In this document: piece by piece, positions 22,233-32,751 of the stretch | Position numbering within the stretch: position 1 is the stretch's first letter | Layout: each line of letters begins with the position of its first letter | Assembly: GCA_963921825.1 (NCBI GenBank) | Contig: OY997592.1 | Coordinates: 25,771,730 to 25,835,729, forward strand | DNA: 64,000 nt | Origin: Erodium maritimum | Lineage: Eukaryota; Streptophyta; Magnoliopsida; Geraniales; Geraniaceae | Direction of reading: 5' to 3' | Notes under the pieces: model-generated | The model's input: the letters and a program-made list of their open reading frames with translations, nothing else | Databases searched by the model: none | What the model was told of the DNA's origin: nothing | Position numbers and translations under genes: made by a program

Positions 22233-24529
22233 ATACATATATAATAAAAATATAACTAATACTCTATAAAAATATAATAATAATAACAATTAAATAACAA
22301 TTATATTATTTTCAAATTACTAATACACATATGTATCTATTAATATATTTTCAGATTTTTTATATTAAATTATTAATAATTAAAATATATAAAAACTAAT
22401 ATAATAATAAATTTACATTAACTCTAGTCTTTGCCCAATTAAATTAACCTAAATGACCAACAACTAATTTATATCAAGTCCAATTTGACTCAGCCCAATA
22501 ATTGATAAAACTCAACCCATTAACTAACTAAAGTAAAGTAACCTTAAACCTAAGAACCCTAACATACCCCACTCTAGTCGCATTTTTTATCGCGTTGAGC
22601 GAGTTGACCAACTGTGTTGAGCGAGTTGACCGCGATTTCAACCGATACCACATCGCGGTAACGGCCGGCCTATTTTACCGTGATCTCGCCGCGATCTCGG
22701 GGTGATCTCGGGTTATTTAGAACCTTGCTTTTAATATACAAGTCCATGCCTTGTATCTTATCTAAATTTAAATTCCCGATTGCTCACCATAGGGACTTGT
22801 GACTTTCCAGTGTTATTGACATGCCTCCAGAAGCATTCTATAACTCATATTTTTTACCTTAAAAAAAAAACTTATATTTTTTTAAGATGTATGATAAGAA
22901 GAGGATGGGTGGATTGTGGTAAATATTGCTCACATATTGTACTGAGCTATTGGAAGAGGTATAAAAATTTACAACTACACAATATGGAGAGGTTGTGGCC
23001 TGGCTAGCTGAAATCTTTTTGGTTGTGCTGGTCAATACATTTCCCTCGCTTGGACTACCAGATTGTGTTCTGATCTGATATTCAAAAAGTACAATGCCAG
23101 GGAAGGGTTTTGGCGGGTAATGTGGATGCATTTTAAGTTCCTTATGGCAATATCAACTAAATGTTGACCACTGATCATCACATGTATTCCTCAAGGATAT
23201 TAGCTTCCAAACATCTATTGGATCCTAGTTAAATTATGTACATCGTTGTGTAGTCTAAGTTAAGCGGTTTACACTCTAGACTCCTAGTAAGAAAAGAAAT
23301 GGGAGTGCTTGGGTTAACTGAGGAGATAAATTTAGATAGGATGAGTGAGGGGAAAAGGAAAATACGAACTGAGGCACCCATGGAGTTTTGCTAAACGGTT
23401 CATGTAGTTGATCCCAACATTGTTTGTGAAAATGGTGTGATTGGCTCTATTGTTTTTTTTAATATAATTTAAGGAATTTGAATCGTGAGATCAAGACAAT
23501 TTTTTGTACATCTCATTATGGTAAAGGGGATCCAAAACTGTTGGCAGTCAACTTATTTATTTTTATTTGGTGTGGATATATGAACAAATCTGGTACTTAT
23601 TGTTGGCATGTTGCCTGCCTTCCGGCCATAGTAAAGCCAGAGTACTATACAGCTTTACTACATAAGCTAAGGTTGTCTCACAGTTAGCTGTACTTGATTG
23701 AGTTACAGTATGTTCCATGTATTGCAGTTGAGAGTTGTCAACTTGACTGGGTTCCAACTGTTACGGGCAATATGTCGGTTCGAAAGTTCATATTATGCAG
23801 TTTCTTTAATGTTCTCATTATGAAGTTATATATGAATTAGGGGTGACATGCAATAAAAGAAAAGTAAATAAAGAATTATGTCATAGTATATGGAAAAACG
23901 AAGATGGTGCTATTTTTCGACATAAACTGTGAAGCTTTTAAATTCAAATAGAATCCTGTGATGGTTGAACTGAAATATAGGATTTGTATTGTAAGCCATG
24001 CTGTATCTTTTCATCGGTATTTATAATACTGATCTGACCTACTGCCCTTATTAACTGAAGTTACTACCAGATGGTGAATCCCTTGCGTGTCTAATTTGGT
24101 TATATTTTATGCTTGCACTTGTCTGATCTTATCTAGGGGGGTGGTTCACATTTAGGGGTTGATTTCAACAGCCAAGCTGGAAATTCGATGCAAATAGATA
24201 GAGGATCTTCCTGGATGGGTGGCCCAACAGAAAATCCGGCATCAGCGCAGCTTCAAGGACCATCGGCATTAAATCCTAGTCAGATGGACCCTGGAAATCA
24301 GCCTCCTCGCCCAGCAGGGGTAAAATGCCTATTTAGTATCTTCTCCCAACTAGATGTTTTATTATTTTGGTGTTCACAACAATTATTGTTCTGTCCTGTG
24401 TAGCTGAGCTCTGAGATGGAGAAGGCGCTACTTCAACAGGTCATGAGTCTAACTCCCGAACAAATTAATCTCTTGCCTGCGGAGCAAAGGAATCAAGTGC
24501 TTCAGCTGCAGCAGATGCTGCGCCAATGA
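20448..24529 (+). CDS. ESP1: ESP1-like CstF64-family 3'-end processing factor lacking an RRM
   Basis: Seven exons: 20,448-20,540; 20,690-20,767; 21,005-21,043; 21,129-21,701; 21,784-21,876; 24,137-24,319; 24,404-24,529. All introns are GT-AG and phase 0, giving 394 residues with no internal stop. Residues 1-70 match the CstF64 hinge (SKSQLYDIMYQMK, ARQILIQNPQLTKGLFQAQ, MLGMVQPPQV), which contacts CstF77/symplekin. Residues 75-340 are Pro/Gln/Ser-rich and probably disordered. Residues 354-394 are the C-terminal three-helix domain (MSLTPEQINLLPAEQRNQVL). The RNA-recognition motif of true CstF64 is absent, as in Arabidopsis ESP1 (ENHANCED SILENCING PHENOTYPE 1), which acts with symplekin and CPSF in nuclear cleavage and polyadenylation and affects RNA silencing. 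The ATG is the first after the pyrimidine patch and begins the hinge. Exon boundaries were placed by eye. Confidence 0.9.
22061..22727. mobile_element. Non-autonomous hAT element in intron 5
   Basis: Ends are inverted repeats: CATGGTTCTAAATAA on the left and, reverse-complemented, CAAGGTTCTAAATAA on the right. Both sides are flanked by the 8-bp direct repeat CTTTTAAT (22,053-22,060 and 22,728-22,735), the hallmark of hAT insertion. Subterminal GAGATCTCGG/GATCTCG repeats occur near both ends and no protein is encoded. Confidence 0.9.
22172..22229. repeat. (AT)n microsatellite inside the hAT element
   Basis: About 58 bp of uninterrupted AT dinucleotide. Length is likely to vary between individuals. 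Confidence 0.95.
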
Positions 24530-25470
24530 CACGCCGAAGATCAAATTTTCCTCACCATGTTGCTGATTGACCCACACCGAAGAATGTTCTGAAGACACAA
24601 GCCTAAATGAATCACCAATCAGCATGTTTTGATGTTTTCAGGCGAGTTAGATTATAGGTGTGCTGCATCTCTTTCAATCATCTTTTGAGCTTTGTTGTGA
24701 TCAATTTAGATATTGAACCAAATATGTTGAAAATGATTGGAAGACAAAACAGACTATTAGTTTTCAGAACCTGTACTCACCCTAACATGCTCTATTGAGA
24801 TGATATGTAGAAGGTGAAGGAGTTTTTGGTTTTCTATTTTAGGAACATTTGAATCTAGATTGTATTAGAGACATAATTCTAATTCCTATCAGAAAGTTCC
24901 AAGGAAGATGTAATAATTTAAGTCATTTAAGACATTAGATCCCGGGGTTAATTATCTTTTGTACCCCTATGAATTGATAATACATCTATAATACCTTTGT
25001 GTTTTGTAACGTAATAACCGTCCTCACGTTTTGGTACTGATTTATGTGAGGAAAAACGGATGGAATATACCATCTTGTCCGTCACGTGTTACTAGGGATG
25101 GGTATTGGCCGGTGACCGACCTTTTCACCCTTATCCGGTAATCGGACCGCGACTACCAATTTACGAAGATCCGTAACCGTCACCATCTCCATAACCGTCG
25201 GTTATTTGAGAATCCAGTCGGTAAAGGATCAGTTGGTTACAGTTTTTACCTAGTCTACCAGTCTCATTGGTTTTTTTTTGTTTCTTTATATGATAATTAA
25301 AGTTTAACTTTAAGTTATTTGCTCATTTACAAATTGATAAGGCCTTTTAATTGATTTGTTTAATTATTTGATTTTTATCATTTCCCAAGTAGATCTAAAT
25401 GTAACAATAATAAAATTCTGAGATCTGTAGACAGAAAATAAGACCGAACCAAATTATATTATTGTAATAT
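24530..25470. other. 3' UTR and downstream flank of the ESP1-like gene
   Basis: The 3' UTR begins after TGA at 24,527-24,529; I cannot place the poly(A) site. The later part (25,090-25,270) has GC-skewed CCGGTGACCG/CGGTAATCGG repeats resembling the end of a decayed DNA transposon, without a matching second end. Confidence 0.4.
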
Positions 25471-25482
25471 CAATATTTAAAC

Positions 25483-27130
25483 AAAATAACAATGTAAGGA
25501 AACTCTCTCGCAACTTGAGAGCAAACCCTGGCCCTAGCCGCCATACTCATGCGACTATGGTGCTTTCTAGCCCTATCCTTGTTGCCGACACTCTCGTTGA
25601 CGCTGCTGCCGCACTCCCTGCCAGCTCTGTCACAGCGTCTCCGATGCAGATTTCTCCTTCAAAGCCTCCGTCGTCTGCTCTTGTGAATCCGCCTTTGAAG
25701 GACCGGCGCAGAGGACGTCGAAGCAATCTCTACACGATATTCCTTCTGCGCCTCCTTCTCCTTCGGCGTCATCTCTGTAGCCGCCACTGAAGCAACCATC
25801 GTTGTCCCCACCTCCTTGGCCTCCACCGATGCATACGAACAATGTTCAGGTTCGGTGCACCCCTGTTTCCTATACCTCTTACATATTGATCTGGCACTGG
25901 ATCATATTGTATCGGATCGTCTCGCCTGAGCAACCCTTGCCATCTCTGAAGCCGTCACGTCCATGTCCCTGGCCTCAACCGACTCAATTTTCTCGACCCC
26001 CTAAACCGCCTCCTCCCTGGCTTCCACCACCGCCTATTGAAGTTCCCCCGCCCACCACTGGGGGGTACAGGCGGGATGGAATACTAGAGCAACCAGCAGC
26101 AGGGGAGTGGGGTGGCCAGCGAGTCACAGTCCCCAGGACTGGCCGGTGCATCTGGGTACATGGGTCAATGGGGACGCGAGATCAGTGGCATAGCCCAGTG
26201 GAGCCCGTGCCACATCGCGCACCTGCATGGACGCCTATAAAAGTTGGGGGGCACGCCCCGTCTACAGAATGTCTGGCTTGCAAGGGTTTGCTGTGGCGGT
26301 CTCCGGTGAAGGGTCCTAGACCCTGTCTGCGGCGACCAAGGGTGGCTCGTGCGCATGGAAGGGACCCAATGTCCTTGGATCCATTACCTAAGCCTGGGGG
26401 GTATCGCGGGTGGGGTACCGATGTATCCCTGGATCCGTTACCTAACTCGGGACCCCGTCCGGGATGGGGGATACGCCCCCTGGGGATGTTCTCTGCTGGT
26501 TCGATTGTTGCGGGCCCGGGGAATGATTTGGTTGGGTTTGTTGGAAGAGGTCGGGATCCCTTCGAATCTTGGCCTATTGGAATGCCATCATCCTCTGCAG
26601 GGGGGAGGGAGGGCAGAAGTTCTGGCGCTAGCAGCACTAGAGGAGAAGAGTGGCCAGCGAGTCACAGTTCAGGCGAGGGATGGGATCCAGCCCCGTCGGG
26701 CCCAGTGAGTACACTGGCAAGACTCAGGGACAAGAAGGAGCCCTTGAGGATACCCTGTCAACCCTTTGCAGCTGATGGACACAGGTTCAGTTTTACAACA
26801 TAAACAGAGCGTCGCCCTCGGGTGACCTAGTGGTATTCAGACCTCACTTTGAGCAGTGTTTCGTCAATCGTCTTTACTTTTATTGTTCTTAGGATTTGGC
26901 TGTTAGTTCAATACTGTTTTAGTTTGGTTTATCTTAGTTATCTCAATTTTATTCTAGTTCGTTTGTTTGGTTGTCAGTTGTAGGTCACCTTTATGACAGT
27001 TCAACAAACTGTTTTAGACGGTTCTCAATAGATAGGGTTATTATGTTTGCCCCGTCAGGGCTCTCAGGCATGTACTAACTCTCTTAAAGGAATATATTGC
27101 ACGATTACTAAAAAAAAAGAAACAAGAACA
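25483..27130 (+). mobile_element. LINE-like element lacking reverse transcriptase
   Basis: A 1.65-kb unit ends in an A-rich tail (A9 at 27,110-27,118, then A-rich) and is flanked by AATATTTAAAC at 25,472-25,482 and 27,131-27,141. The 5' part is Ser/Pro-rich and ORF1-like. The 3' part (from about 26,800) is T-rich and non-coding, like a plant LINE 3' UTR. No reverse transcriptase or endonuclease motif is present. The 11-bp duplication is AT-rich, so it is supportive rather than conclusive; a processed retrocopy is the alternative. Confidence 0.5.
25802..26803 (+). CDS. Unidentified 333-codon open frame
   Basis: The longest open frame in the window, Pro-rich at the start (PPKPPPPWLPPPPIEVPPP near residue 70) and Gly/Arg/Ser-rich later, with a partial internal repeat of SLDPLPKPG / SLDPLPNSG. 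No known domain. The track starts at ATG 25,802, but the same strand has related ORF1-like reading in another frame from 25,515, which suggests a frameshifted older gene. It lies in the LINE-like unit and may be an ORF1 remnant. Overlapping long frames on the minus strand show that base composition alone can keep frames open here. I doubt it is a functional host gene. Confidence 0.25.
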   Translation: MSPPPWPPPMHTNNVQVRCTPVSYTSYILIWHWIILYRIVSPEQPLPSLKPSRPCPWPQPTQFSRPPKPPPPWLPPPPIEVPPPTTGGYRRDGILEQPAAGEWGGQRVTVPRTGRCIWVHGSMGTRDQWHSPVEPVPHRAPAWTPIKVGGHAPSTECLACKGLLWRSPVKGPRPCLRRPRVARAHGRDPMSLDPLPKPGGYRGWGTDVSLDPLPNSGPRPGWGIRPLGMFSAGSIVAGPGNDLVGFVGRGRDPFESWPIGMPSSSAGGREGRSSGASSTRGEEWPASHSSGEGWDPAPSGPVSTLARLRDKKEPLRIPCQPFAADGHRFSFTT

Positions 27131-27377
27131 AATATTTAAACGGTAAGACGGGAAATCAAACATAAATAATTTAATAGACAATAATTATTCCATAAAACAA
27201 ATGAGTCGTTTCAGATCCAAAATAAAAACATCAGTAGAAACAATAAAGGAGAAGTTAAAATATGAAATAAGAACACAGATTCATGACAAAAATTGAAAAA
27301 AAAAACATATCCAATAGATCTAAAAATAAGGTAAAAGACGAAATGAACAAATCTAATTATCAATAGAAATCAAGAAT

Positions 27378-27549
27378 TTGCCCACATGGGTTAGCCTAGT
27401 GGTGAATACCTCTTCACATCTCACCTCTACTTGAGGTCACAAGTTCGAAACCCGGTGGATACACTTACTTGGGAGTAAGTGTGGGTGTTGGGTGGTGGGT
27501 TAGATTAGACTAAAATAGGATTTCCCTGTAATTATCTCTGATAGAAAAA
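27378..27549 (+). mobile_element. tRNA-derived SINE
   Basis: Has RNA polymerase III promoter boxes: A box TAGCCTAGTGG (27,392-27,402) and B box AGTTCGAAACC (27,442-27,452), about 40 bp apart. It is 172 bp long, ends in an A-rich stretch, and is flanked by a perfect 16-bp duplication AATAGAAATCAAGAAT (27,362-27,377 and 27,550-27,565). Such a long perfect duplication indicates a fairly recent LINE-assisted insertion. Confidence 0.92.
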
Positions 27550-27565
27550 AATAGAAATCAAGAAT

Positions 27566-29890
27566 CTCAGTTTGATATTACATCATAGGTAATTAGGGTT
27601 ATATAAAGTGTATGGGTCAGTTGAAAGTGATTGAGTTTAAGAGTTGAGGCTATATAATAGTATGTTAAAAACATGAGTTTATATAAACTAATGAGATTAG
27701 ATGGGCAACCTATTAAAAAAAATCAGAGTATTATGTAAATGATTGGTTAGTCTGTTTTTCTCGGTTTGGAGGATGAAAAAACGTGCCCAACCCAAAATAT
27801 CGTCGGGTTGGTACATTTTTAACCATAACCATCATCGGTGACACCGACATATGTGATTCCGGTGATAGACATGATCGGTTTTTGGTGACAGCCGAATATT
27901 TGCACAGCCATACGTGTTACCATGTGACTTTTAATGATTGTTTTTCTTCCGATTTTTCCCCTCCCTCAACCACTCATTCTATATGCTTCAATTTTCCATT
28001 CTACCTTTTCTATCTACACCACTAATTTGTTATCCCATCTAAATCTCACCCATCATTTTTATCTCATATAAGCCTCAAATTCCTCATCTATCTCACAACC
28101 CTCTCTTCTACTCTCGGCGACTTCACAAATATGGTGTCCTTTCTCGGTTCGACATCGATTTTTAGTTATCGTTGATGTTCGTGTCGTGCTCCGTGCAAAA
28201 GATGAAGAGAATCGTGTGTCTTGAAACTCGTTTCACATGCAGACTTGGGAGGAGAAGACTCAAGATACGAGGCAACATACACCTCGAGGCTCACCAGCGT
28301 AAGAGGCGAGGATGGAGAAGGTTCTGAGGCAAGTTTCGGTGGAGACCGCCCGTTCTGACAACGAGAATCAAAGGCGGTGAGGCGGGGCTATGAGGTCCAA
28401 AATGAAGGCACCGAACAACCATGAGCAAACCACTCTAAATCCGATGAGCTGGTAAGGGAGCACTGACCATCGACTCTCACTTCCCCTTCTTCTAGATCCT
28501 CTAGCCCTGGATCAGATGAAGCAAAGATTTTATGGACGCAAATGGGCTCAAGATCAGAGGCTAAGATTGGGTAGAGGGATCACTCGATCTTAAGCTCGAC
28601 TATTTGATCCTCTAGGATTAGACAACGTGAGAAGACAAGAATGAGACTAAGTCTTGACACTCGAAGGAGGAGAGCACGAGTAAACACAGATTGGAATCCC
28701 TGCATTGGCAACGAGATTGTTGGTCGTCACCGATGACTAGCCATAAAAGGGGACTCTAACTAAGGATATCCACCAAACAACCACCATTCAACATTAACTG
28801 GACCTTTGTGAAAAAATCGCAACACCACTCACGAAGAACAATCATGGTTCTACTGAGAAGAAAGTGATTATAAACGCTTTGCTACCAAGGTTCACCAAAC
28901 GAATTTGGTTGATCAATGAAGAAGGGAGGCCGGACATAATTTAGGAGGTAGAGTGGCAAGATGAAGACATTCTAATGATGGAAGAAAGGAGCAAGGACGT
29001 GCGGAGGGTGTTGGGGGAGCCTGAGCAGAAGAGAGCATCCTTGGAACCCAAAGGAAGAGGAGAATACGATGGCATTGCCATTGGTGAATTCAAAACGATC
29101 TCTTTGAAGGAACGAATGCTTGAGGGGGACCTGTGAGATGTCGGCTCGCACCATGAGCGGGACCAGGCGAGAAGTCCACTATCATGCGTTCAGAGCCTAA
29201 CCATGAGCGATTTTTGATAACGGTGAGCGACGTGGCATCCATAGAGTTGAGAAGAAGACGAAGCCAAAGCGCTTCCCAGACTTGGAATGCTTTGAGGGGA
29301 TAAAGTCACAGTTAACCGTCCCAAATATGAGTTTGTAAACTCAATTGAATTTTTAAAATAAAAAAATATTTTTCATAAATAAAAACTGAATTAATAAAAA
29401 TAAAAAAGGATTTTGTAAAATTTGAAAATTCTAAAGGATAATTTTCATTTTAACACCCTAACAATGAAGGATATTATTGTCATTTAACTTATTTTTCAAG
29501 TTCTGAATTCAATGGAATGAGTTTGAAAATTTGAGTAATAGTTAGGGGTATTATGAACATTTTACCTATTTTGGATGGAAAGTTAACATAATCTGACGAC
29601 TGGGTATGAAAGTGAAATTAAAAGTTTGGTTAGGGTATGAAAGTGTCAAAAATTTATGACAGGGTATCAAAATGAAATTAAAGGTTTGACAAGGTGTTAA
29701 AGTGAAATTTTCCCTTACTTTTATTAGTGGGTATGAGGGTTTAAGAGTAATGCTAGATTTGTGTAATTTTTAGTACTAATCAAGGGTATTTTCGTTATTT
29801 TATAAAAGAAGACTAATAAAGATGGAATGAGAAATAAATATTGTTATAAATAGATAATTCAAATGTATTTGTAATAGAGGAGAAATCAGC
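27566..29890. other. Unassigned intergenic sequence
   Basis: No gene recognised. 28,120-29,320 is more GC-rich and may be an old transposon body, but no frame on either strand gives a known motif. 29,560-29,715 holds about four imperfect repeats of GGTATGAAAGTGAAATTAAA. Confidence 0.4.
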
Positions 29891-30383
29891 TAGAAACTCC
29901 TCTTATTCTAAAAACTGTGTGAACTAATCCAAGCTCCCCACACACTTAAGATCTAACATTCACTATGATGCCACATCATCACCCCAATTCCACCCAAATT
30001 CACGCCACTTTCATCATTTCTCACACAAGCAAGGGCATAATTGTAATAGCATGGTGCCATGTGGACAAGTGTCCATTTTTTAAACCAATTCACTAATATA
30101 ATATTTCCAGATTCGTTTGAACTCCGATTAGCTTCAAACTTGCGCCAATATTTTTCTTTTTCCAAGTGATTTAAATCAGGATCAGTCATGAATATATTTT
30201 GAAGCACAAAAATAAAAATTTATATTGGGGTGATAAAAACAATGTTTAGTGTTGATAAATCTTCACTAATATTTTTTTTTATATCGGGGTATCAAACTAG
30301 TGCTAAATGTTGATAAAAAAACATGTACTGGGGTGATCAAAAACAAATATTGAGGTGATAAAAATCATGTTCAATTAAAAATA

Positions 30384-32345
30384 AGGGTGATAAACTAGAG
30401 TTTAGTGTTGATAAAAAAACATGTGATGTGATGATAAAAACACATGTAATTTAATGATAAACATAGTGTTTAGTGTTGATAAAACTAGTGTTTAGTGTTC
30501 ATAAAAAAACATGTGATGATGTGATAAAAATCATGTTCGATTTTGGAAAATGAGGTAATAAAACTAGTGTTCAGTGTTGATAAACCCAGTGTATAGTCAG
30601 GGCCGGCCCCACTCATTGGCAGATTAGGCGTTCGCCTAAGGCCACAAGGAGGGGGAAGGCCACATAATAATAAAAAAATCTTAATGATAGAAAGCCCATA
30701 ATATGTACACGGTTTATTAAAAAAAATTCTTCGGTAATAAAGCCCACACTCATCAATAAATAAAGCCCACGCATCACTGTTTGTACACATTCTGCAGACA
30801 TTTTTTTCCGGTTAAGTATGTTTCCAAAACATGTTTTCAAAACCAACTTCTCTTCTTTCTAACTCAATTATAGTGGTATTTTTTATCTCATTTTAAAATC
30901 ATATATATGAATAGGAGTGTAGTTTTAGATTTTATTCATCACCATTTTCAATTTTTTTTTATTAATTTTATTATTGTAGCATTTTTCTCTCTTCCAAATC
31001 ATATATATAAATATAAGTATAGTTTTAGATTTTATTCAATCACCACTTCCCATCTTTCTTTTCCAAATGCTCTATTATTTTATTATCAATTTCTTCTCAA
31101 TATCTAGTTTTTTTCTAAAAAAAAAAAATCAATTTTTATCACTATTTGATATTTCAATCTTAGTTGCAGAGAACAAAAACAGACACGAAGATGTAATAAA
31201 AGATTAATAATATTAATTGTTGATTAATTTTTATTTTTTTACTAATTAGTTTATAATTTATAACATTCTACAATGAAAGTTTAGAACTTAGCTTGAATCT
31301 ATTAGTGGTTTAGTTTGAAACTTTTTAATAACTATGTTAAGCAAGATCTTGAACACGCTTCGTAAATTTTTTTATATCAAGTTCTATCTTTTCATTTGTG
31401 CTAATTTTATTCTGTAATGTCAAATAGAAAACATGAATATGATTTTATTTTTTTTATTATAAAATTGAAGCTTTAATAAATTCATAAACGGGGGCTTTAG
31501 ATAAATTTGTTATTAGATATATTTAGACGAGTTGTTGGAGTGGATTTTTTTATATCACTTCCATATAAATATATAATTATTAATTATATTAACAAAATAT
31601 CAAAATATTTCTTCATTTTTATTGTTAAAAATCCCATTTTAAAATTTCCGCCTAAGGCCACTAAATATATAGAAATGGGCCTGTGTATAGTGTTGATAAA
31701 CCCAGTGTATAGTGTTGATAAAAATTACCCAGACTTAACTTTTTTATAAAATCAGCCCCGAAATAAGGGTGATAAACTAGAGTTTAGTGTTGATAAAAAA
31801 AACATGTGATGAGATGATAAAAACACATGTAATTTAATGATAAACGTAGTGTTTAGTGTTGATAAAACTAGTGCTTAGTGTTCATAAAAAAACATGTGAT
31901 GATGTGATAAAAATCATGTTCGATTTTGGAAAATGAGGTGATAAAACTAGTGTTCAGTGTTGATAAACCCAGTGTATAGTGTTGATAAACCTAGTGTATA
32001 GTGTTGATAAAAATTACCCAGACTTCACTTTTTTTATAAAAAAATCAGCCCCGAAATAAGGGTGATAAACTAGAGTTTAGTGTTGATAAAAAACATGTGA
32101 TGAGATGATAAAAATACATATAATTTAATGATAAACATAATGTTTAGTGTTGATAAAACTAGTGTTTAGTGTTCATAAAAAAACATGTGATGATGTGCTA
32201 AAAAAATCATGTTCGATTTTGGAAAATGAGGTGATAAAACTAGTGTTCAGTGTTGATAAACCCAGTGTATAGTGTTGATAAACCTAGTGTATAGTGTTGA
32301 TAAAAATTACTCAGACTTAACTTTTTTTATAAAAAAATCAGCCCC
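30384..32345. repeat. Three tandem units of about 290 bp, unit 1 split by a hAT element
   Basis: Each unit starts AAGGGTGATAAACTAGAG and repeats short GTGTTTAGTGTTGATAAA blocks internally. Units begin at about 30,384, 31,757 and 32,057. The last ends at CAGCCCCGAAATAA near 32,345. Unit 1 is interrupted at 30,598-31,683 by a DNA transposon. Confidence 0.85.
30598..31683. mobile_element. Non-autonomous hAT element
   Basis: Left end CAGGGCCGGCCCC; right end reads CAGGCCCATTTC in reverse complement. Flanked by the 8-bp duplication TGTATAGT (30,590-30,597 and 31,684-31,691). CGCCTAAGGCCAC occurs near both ends. The interior is AT-rich with no transposase. The interrupted tandem unit gives an empty-site control, because the neighbouring units read straight through CCCAGTGTATAGTGTTGATA. 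Confidence 0.92.
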
Positions 32346-32751
32346 GAAATAATTTTTTTTCATGCTTCAAAATATATTCATGACTGATCTTGCTAGAAAG
32401 CCCTTGAAAAAACAAAACTAGTGGTGCAAGTTTGAAGCCAAACAGAGTTCAAACGAAGCGGGAAAAATTAAATTAGTGAATTGATAAAAAACAATGATGG
32501 TTTTACTAAAAAGCCCTTACCACGTACTAAAAAGTACTGTTTTTTTGCAGTCAACTACTCAATTGCATCTCATCCATCCATTCTTAAAATGAATGGATTG
32601 GATTGGTTCACACGGTTTTTACGTTAAGGTGTGGTTTCTATTTGATTTTTCATCATTTGTTATAAAATAAGTTTGGAATAAGCATTCGTTCAACCTGTAC
32701 AATTTTGAATAGGTGTATGTGATTAACTAAAAAATCAAATTCACAAACTAA

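Larger units (their letters stand above)
21877..24136 (+). other. Intron 5 of the ESP1-like gene (2,260 bp)
   Basis: Starts GTAAAG, ends TTATCTAG. It is far longer than the other five introns (82-237 bp). A hAT insertion with its duplication explains 675 bp; the remaining 1.6 kb has no recognised feature. Confidence 0.85.
29895..32635. mobile_element. Long inverted-repeat element with internal tandem array
   Basis: The ends are inverted copies. The left end has TAAAAACTGTGTGAACTAATCC (29,910 region) and the right end the reverse complement of TAAAAACCGTGTGAACCAATCC (32,605 region). A stronger inner part lies at 30,085-30,205 versus 32,358-32,485 (AATTCACTAAT, CGTTTGAACTC, GATCAGTCATGAATATAT). 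Between them are three tandem units of 285-300 bp. There is no coding. Long degenerate arms suggest a MULE- or foldback-type non-autonomous element. No target duplication was found. Confidence 0.65.

Noticed and set aside
26810..26870. Second SINE or tRNA gene suggested by GTGACCTAGTGGT
   Set aside because: Resembles an A box only; no B box at the right distance and no target duplication. It is part of the LINE-like tail.
27441..27455. Functional tRNA gene
   Set aside because: The B box belongs to a SINE; no cloverleaf or acceptor stem can be formed around it.
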